Made by a program: the position numbers and the translations under genes. Shown piece after piece: positions 58,401 through 64,000 of a stretch of DNA of 64,000 nucleotides. This DNA is from Cyclospora cayetanensis. Taxonomy: Eukaryota; Apicomplexa; Conoidasida; Eucoccidiorida; Eimeriidae. The stretch is from the NCBI RefSeq assembly GCF_002999335.1, contig NW_020312070.1, forward strand, positions 124,001 through 188,000, read 5' to 3'. Each line of letters begins with the position of its first letter. Position 1 is the stretch's first letter. The notes beneath the pieces were generated by a model. It was not told the DNA's origin. It did not search any database and saw nothing but the letters and a program-made list of their open reading frames with translations.

Positions 58401-61042
58401 TTGGTGATGCTCCCCCTGCCCTTGTCGCTACAGCGCAGGCCTCTGCGCTTGCTGCTGCAGCGCATGCACATATACTTCATGCACACGTTTTAGCCGCTGC
58501 CGGCTTGCTGCAGCAAAATTACGCCCAGCACTGCCGCAGCCCCCTTCCTTCCCTCCCTCCCTTACAGCCTGTTGCGGATCCTCTCCTAAGCTGCCGCTAA
58601 ACTTTCGCTGCCGTTTTGCTCCTATGGCCTCGCGCGGGATGCAGGCATGATTCCCCTGCTCTTCTTGGATACTAAGGAAGGAGCTCGTCTCAAGACGCAA
58701 AAGGACGAGGAAAACTTTATTTTTATCGACCTCATGCAAGAACTAGAGGTGCCCCCCTGCCCATTCTCCCTCCCTACCCAGCCAGCTCGCTTGCGAGATA
58801 GCATCTGGACGGATGTTGTGTTTCCTGTTCTCCTTATCATGCTAGACAGCTGCACACCTGAGGGGTCAGCTGGCGGCTCGCCGAATTCCCGCTTATGCAG
58901 CTTTTTCTTGCATGCAGACACACAGCCTTGTCTCTACTTCATGTAGCCGCTGAGCCACTGTGTATCGTCGCGTATGCTTGGATGTTTCTGTGTGTTTTCG
59001 AGTTTCTGTGTGTTGTGTGTTTTAATGCCTGAGCAATCTGTGTGTGTGTGTGTGTATGTGTTTCCATGCTTGCGTGCTGCTCATATGTGTGTGTATGTGT
59101 TTTCACGCTTGCGTGCTGCTCATATGTGTGTGTGTGTATGTGTTTTCACGCTTGCGTGCTGCTCATATGTGTGTGTATGTGTGTATGTGTTTTCACGCTT
59201 GCGTGCTGCTCGTGTGTGTGTGTGTATTTGTATAATTGTGTTTGCACTTGCTGCAGGATTACATGCAGGCAGCTAAGGTGGTATTCTACAGGGTAGACTT
59301 GGAGAATCAGTGTTTTCGCACCGTTCTCGATGGCAGGCCCCTCACCCTTCCCGTAAGGCGGTCTTGCCAGCTCGAACGAGTTGCTTGCGAGGAGGCGTTT
59401 GTGCCGCTCGACAGCAGCGTTTTTGCTGCTGCGTCCACACGTCTCGCCGCTCGCTTACGGGAGGTGCAGCCGAGGGGGCCCTTGCTGACGCCTCCTCCCG
59501 ACACGTCCTTCCTTTGCATGCGTTTCGGCAAGCGCCTCGGCGCCTCTCTCGCCCTCTTTTGCGCCAGTTCGCTCAGTGGGCGCCGCTCTTTCGCTTGCTT
59601 GCGGTGCAGCTGGATGCCGGAATTCCTGGAGAGGCTTACAGGACGGGCAAGTTGGTCAACTGGAGGCCCCCGCCTCCGCAGGTGAAGACGAGTACGGGGC
59701 CCCACATGGGGGCCCCCTCGATTGCAGTGGCTCTGCAGCAACAACAGCAGCAGATCGAGCAGCAGAGGGAGCAGAGGCAGCAGCAGAGGCAGCAGCACGG
59801 CGTGCAGCCTGAAGAGCTGCAGGCTTTCGCGAAGCACCTGCAGCAGTCGGATGCATCGGGACCTCTGCAGCTGCAGACACAGCACCAGGAGCTGCCAAGG
59901 GCAGGAGTGAAATTCGCGGCGCGAGGCGATGCCTCTCTCCCCTCTTCTTCTCGGCAGCAACTGCAACTGCGGCTGCACCAAACGGCCCTCACCTCAGAGC
60001 TGCCAGAAGCCTCCGTGCAGCTACCCCACGGAAGTTCTCCTCAAGAACCTCCCCAGCACGACACTTGTCCATGGCTAGGCAGTCTGTCTATAGGCAGCAC
60101 CTCGACGCGCCGTCTTGCAGCCAAGCAAATCCTGGGGGCCCCCGTCTTCGGCTTTCAGGTGGGGCCCCCTCCCTCTCCGCTCTCTCTCCTTGTGGCCTCT
60201 GCTGCTGCACTCGCTACGACCGATGCCGTTGTGTGCCAGTGCTAGGCCTGCCTTCAAGCCCATAAAGCTGTCATTCTATTAGTCGGAAAACTTGCTCTGC
60301 ATGCTGATCTTCGCCTCCTCGCCGCCCCTTCATGGGGCCCCCTTGCAGGCGCTTGCCAGCACTGCCAGCAGCGGCAACAACACCAGATAAAAAAACAAGC
60401 TGCACGGCTGCCGTCCTACGGGGGCTTGCCAGCACTGCCAGCAGCGGCAACAACACCAGATCAAAAAACAAGCTGCACGGCTGCCCCCTTGCAGGCGCTG
60501 CTGCACGCTCCTTCGTGCAGAATAGCAACTCGGCGGCACCCTCTCCCCCTCTGTGTGTGCCAATCTTGAAGTCTCTGATCCCATTCGTTTGCTTTCTCAA
60601 CTCCGCCGCCTTGCTGCAGGGTGACGTGATTGGCGTGGTGGAGGTCTTAGACCCTATAGGCCGTCCCCTCTTCTCTCGGACCGACTCGGAGTTTCTTATG
60701 TCGATATCCTCCCACCTGGCAGTCGAATTTGAGGGAAAGCAGCACATGAATAAGATTCTGGAGTACGTTGGAAAATGCGGCTGCCGCATGTGCCGCTTCG
60801 GTCTCTTGCTGCTGTCTGGCCTTCTGCTGCTGTGTTTGCTACGCTTTTTGCCTCGTCTGAAGCGCCCTCCGGCCGAGGGGGCCCCCTTTGTTGGCGCCGC
60901 GACGTGCTGCGTTTCCCGCTGTAAGTGCGTGTGGGCGCAGAATGTGCAAACGGCAAGTCTACTCCCGCCGAGGCTCTCTGCACACCGAGCCTGCAACCAC
61001 ACCCCAGGCAGCAGGAGCACTACCAGCAGCCTCACCTGCTAG
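55464..61042 (+). CDS. TMEM65-domain protein fused to a GAF domain (about 10 exons)
   Basis: Exons: 55464-56279, 56321-56569, 56847-57080, 57400-57457, 57869-57956, 58315-58403, 58645-58748, 59257-59352, 59610-60158, 60620-61042; all phases close (about 901 aa). Exons 3-7 give a TMEM65 domain with three membrane segments: SIPFIGFGFVDNFVMIIAGD, then LGLSTMAAAALGNWLSDLLG, then GISLGCLLGMIPLLFLD. TMEM65 is a mitochondrial inner-membrane protein in animals. Exons 8-10 give a GAF domain: KVVFYRVDLENQ, LDAGIPGEAYRTGKLVNW, AKQILGAPVFGFQ then GDVIGVVEVLDP and FSRTDSEFLMSISSHLAVEFE. GAF domains bind small ligands or cyclic nucleotides. A Gln-rich insert of over 100 residues splits the GAF. The N-terminus (MAMKWALQRWKFAR) looks like a mitochondrial presequence. 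The start, the short second intron and the Leu-rich end after 60.77 kb are uncertain. Confidence 0.85.
57672..57866. repeat. CTGCTGCTACTGCTGCATTA minisatellite
   Basis: About nine copies of a 21-bp unit abutting the acceptor at 57868 in the TMEM65-GAF gene. Confidence 0.95.
59040..59235. repeat. ~45-bp minisatellite in the TMEM65-GAF gene
   Basis: Four copies of 'tatgtgtttncacgcttgcg' + 'tgctgctcatatgtgtgtg' in the intron that joins the TMEM65 part to the GAF part. Confidence 0.95.
60341..60496. repeat. Direct duplication of ~70 bp
   Basis: 'gcttgccagcactgccagca' to 'aaacaagctgcacggctgcc' occurs twice (about 60352-60413 and 60424-60485) with one base difference, in the last TMEM65-GAF intron; 'cccccttgcaggcgct' flanks the array on both sides. 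Confidence 0.95.
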
Positions 61043-64000
61043 TGTTGCTGCCACTGGCCCTCCGTCGAACTCAAGGGCAGTCGCAGGTGCTGCCGCATAA
61101 GACACAACACCGACACACCCGCAGTCAAAGTTACTCTAGTACTTACTTAGGGCCCTTAGTGATTTTTCCGTTCAGAGGAGCAGAGGGACATCCCGAGCTG
61201 TACGGGGCCCCCCAACGAGGTGGCAGCGCAATATCCACAACACCCCCCAGGTTTCTTAGCGCAGCACTCGCTTCTATTGCCTCGACTGCAATAAAAAGCG
61301 AGAGCTGCCTTTGGACTCGGTGTGCTCTGGCTGCTGCAGCTCAGCTTCGAAACTCACGCAGTGCGTGCATTGTCTGATCATGGCTTGAATACTTGTAATC
61401 AAGCTCGCTTACCCGTAGCTGAGGTGCGATTATTCGCCGCCCTACCAGCGTCCCGTTACAATTGGCACACCAGTCTCCGCCTACAGTGTGTAAGGCTAAG
61501 CCAAAAGCACCTAACGCTCTGCACGGCTAGCTCTAGCTGGCTAGCCGCAGCCAGAGGGCTGGGATACGAAGCCTTCCGCTCTCCTGAGACATGCACACGG
61601 GCTGCCACTTCGCACTAAAAAGGGGGTTCTGAGGCTTTTGGAGACCCCCCGTGGCACTGTGGACTTGGAAGCTTCACGCAGCGTCCTAAGAGCGAAGGAG
61701 CGCTCCTGCATATCCTGGAGTACAGGCACAGGCAGACGAATAGAAACGCCCCCAAAGTATTGGTGCTTGTGCACCTGCCTCCTTTTCCTCCCCTAGATGT
61801 AGAATTTACCCGGCAAGCGACGGCGGAGAGGCCGCAAAGTAAGGCTCAAAACTTGTGGAGGCGCGCTAGGAAAGGAGAGCGTCATAGGCTATAAAGGGCA
61901 ACACAATGGAGCTTTTCCTGGGGAGAGCACGTATCAGCTGTGGGAGAAACGCCGTCAAAGGTGGTGGGGAGCTGAGATCGACTTGCACTGAGCTTGGCCC
62001 TACCGGCCTCCTGCATCCAGAAGGTCATCGGCTGAACAAATGAGCCGAATTGGGCGGCGGAGGCATACGAAGGGGGAAAATAAAGGCAGCAAAACGCGAT
62101 TTAAGCGAAGAGCTTGGCAGGAATGTGCCTGCGGCAGGAAGCCGCATGATGTGCGTCTGCTGTACGTTTCGTCGTGGGCCCCTGTATCCGAGGTTTTGCT
62201 AGGCTTGATTTCGACATCCTTGAGGCGCGCCATCTCAGTCATGTGCTGCGTACATATGCCTAAGCACTCAAAGATGATCGAAGCAGTTTCTCATGGAGAA
62301 CTGCAGAAATTCGTAATATACAGTCTGTTACCACTGGACCTGTGGTAGAATCAGATGTCGTCCATTTGACGTCTGAGTTTAAAGGATTTATGGCATCTTC
62401 CTGTGTGGAGTAAGAGTGCTGCCTTGACACGGGTGTCAAGCTTCTGATGGGTGCGCGCATACGTCTTGCGCAATCGTGTGTTACTGCGCTGAATGCTCTG
62501 GGAACGCTGCGACCTGCCCCGAGCTGACCCTCTTCGCTGAATGTCCGTACAGCTGCGGGCAGCAGCCTAAAGCAGCAGCAGCAAAGCAAGTGCGTGAGAA
62601 AGCTCTGTTGGAAAATCGGCTCCTGCTTTGGGGTGTGCCTGCGTGGTTCTCGCTTTGGATAATGGGGTATTGAGCCACGCGATGCATGGCATTGTCTCCG
62701 CACTTAACGCTCGTGCGTCTGCCCGTCCGAACGCTGCTTTTGCATGGACTGCAGGATTAAGAGCAGTGAGGATTTCTGCGAAAGCGTGTCTTTGTACACA
62801 ATGGCACTCACATCCAAGCTCTATTAAGTAGCCCTCGGCGTGTGGAGGGGATAAGTGGGGGGCCAAGTGAAGTTCGGGGGTGGGGTGGGAAAAGCCGTTA
62901 GTTTCCACGGTAATTTCCAGCTCACTGCCATCCTAGACTCCTTCCAGAAGTGCCTTATGAACATGTGCACACCAAAACAATGTGTGTCTGAGCGTGCATC
63001 GTGCCCATGTGAGCCTTGGCAGGACAAACTCTACTGCTCTGCCGTCCCTACTAAGAATTGTGTTGCCCCCCGAAATGCAAAACTGCAGCAACTTTGGTGC
63101 TGCACGGTAGTGCGCGTGCATCAGGCCAAATATTGATTCTTCTTCTTCTTCTGCCTTCGTGCGTGCGACAGAGGAAAAAGAAGAATCAATATTTGGCCTG
63201 ATGCACTGCAAAGGCCTTCTGTGTACCCCTCCACTCTCGTAAAGTGCGCATTTCCGTATTGAGCATGCATTTTCAGGGTCCCTGTAAATATCCTCGAACT
63301 AAGGTCTCCTTCGACAAACACTTCGCGCCGCATCGAATGACAACCTAATGGGAAAGTTTTCGAGTGCTCTTCGAAACACCACTCCCGCCTTCCCTTGGTA
63401 GCACCCCTGCAAATCCCGGCATGAGAGGAGTGAGACAGTACGAGTGCGCCTAGTTCAGTTGCACCCTCGAGATACTCCTGGCATTCATAGCTAGCTTCAC
63501 ACAGCACCTAGTGTAGGGGTCTAGTATACAAGTGGGCTTTTTCCAAGACTTGAGCTACATATATACTGAGAATTAGCAAGGACTTGCTCTAGTAACCGCA
63601 TTGCGCGTTCGTCTACCTCGTGTGTTGCATACTAGTACTGTTGGCTGAGGCACTCCGAGGGGCAAGGGCAGGGGAAGGCGGGATTTTTACGCGTCCCCCT
63701 GTAGAGACGTTCGAGGAAGCCATACATCTCGCGCCCGTTTCCTTACATCGTTGCGTCTTGCGAGGTGCACTGAATCGAAACAACTTTGCAACAAAAAGAT
63801 GCACTAGCAGGGAAGCCATGCAGTCAATTCTGTACTCTTCTTAGCTAGCTATAAGCAGCATAGGCGAAGGTGCTGCTCAAGTGTAGCGTGTGGCTTTCTA
63901 CAGTCGTGGGGTCCATTCGAGCGGCACCGCCTGGTTGTGGCCAGAGATCTTCCGGCAGCAGCAGCAGTCCAGCTATTCACCAGCCGGCAGAACTGGCTTC
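61043..64000. other. No recognisable gene
   Basis: Almost 3 kb with only short frames on either strand and no family motif. The one striking element is the inverted repeat at 63116-63206. Confidence 0.5.
63116..63206. repeat. Perfect 29-bp inverted repeat, 33-nt loop
   Basis: Arms 63116-63144 and 63178-63206 are exact reverse complements (gtgcatcaggccaaatattg... and its complement). The loop contains TTC/CTT-rich sequence. Confidence 0.97.

Noticed and set aside
63116..63206. MicroRNA-like precursor
   Set aside because: Perfect complementarity with a 33-nt loop and no sign of expression; template switching or a foldback is simpler.

Overview
The window looks like nuclear DNA of a coccidian apicomplexan, most likely an Eimeria- or Cyclospora-type eimeriid. 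Four things point that way: an alveolin of the inner membrane complex; a flood of CAG/CTG trinucleotide repeats that are read as Gln, Ala, Ser or Leu runs in whatever frame they fall; intron-rich genes with short exons; and introns packed with microsatellites and minisatellites (GA, CT, TATA, ACATATAC, TTTAATTGTGTG and others). There is no operon logic, no bacterial signal and no CRISPR array. The species cannot be fixed from sequence alone.

Layout. 1-3064 holds no recognised gene. An alveolin/IMC protein lies at 3065-4663 (-). Inositol monophosphatase (9 exons, 7189-9936, -) and mitochondrial ribosomal protein uL24m (6 exons, 10712-13523, +) are divergent. AMP deaminase (about 13 exons, -) fills 13888 to about 23.9 kb and is divergent from a PCI-domain CSN1/Rpn7-like gene (10 exons, 24914-29389, +). 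PrimPol (29887-33988, -) and soluble inorganic pyrophosphatase (35062-37166, +) are again divergent. A Gln-rich GATA-finger protein (39924-42263, +) follows. After a mostly empty stretch come a Maf-type nucleotide pyrophosphatase (46640-47470, -), a probable PAC3-like proteasome-assembly chaperone (48054-49347, +), an unknown gene with a possible PH-like region (about 50039-53250 or further, -), and a TMEM65 domain fused to a GAF domain (about 55464-61042, +). 61043-64000 holds no recognised gene.

The genes do not form one pathway. Several touch nucleotide and phosphate metabolism (AMP deaminase, IMPase, PPase, Maf), two touch the proteasome/COP9 world (the PCI gene and the PAC3-like gene), and the rest serve the mitochondrion (uL24m, probably TMEM65-GAF), DNA damage tolerance (PrimPol), transcription (GATA) and the pellicle (alveolin).

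Most exon boundaries were placed by hand, by combining splice signals, reading phase and family motifs. In nine genes the phases close over all or most of the length. Weak points are the 5' ends of AMP deaminase, the unknown 50-53 kb gene and TMEM65-GAF, the PrimPol exon 2/3 junction, the 3' end of Maf and the middle of the PAC3-like gene. The most notable observations are a cluster of four GC-AG introns, the TMEM65-GAF fusion, tandem repeats inside and just behind PrimPol, and perfect snap-back inverted repeats.
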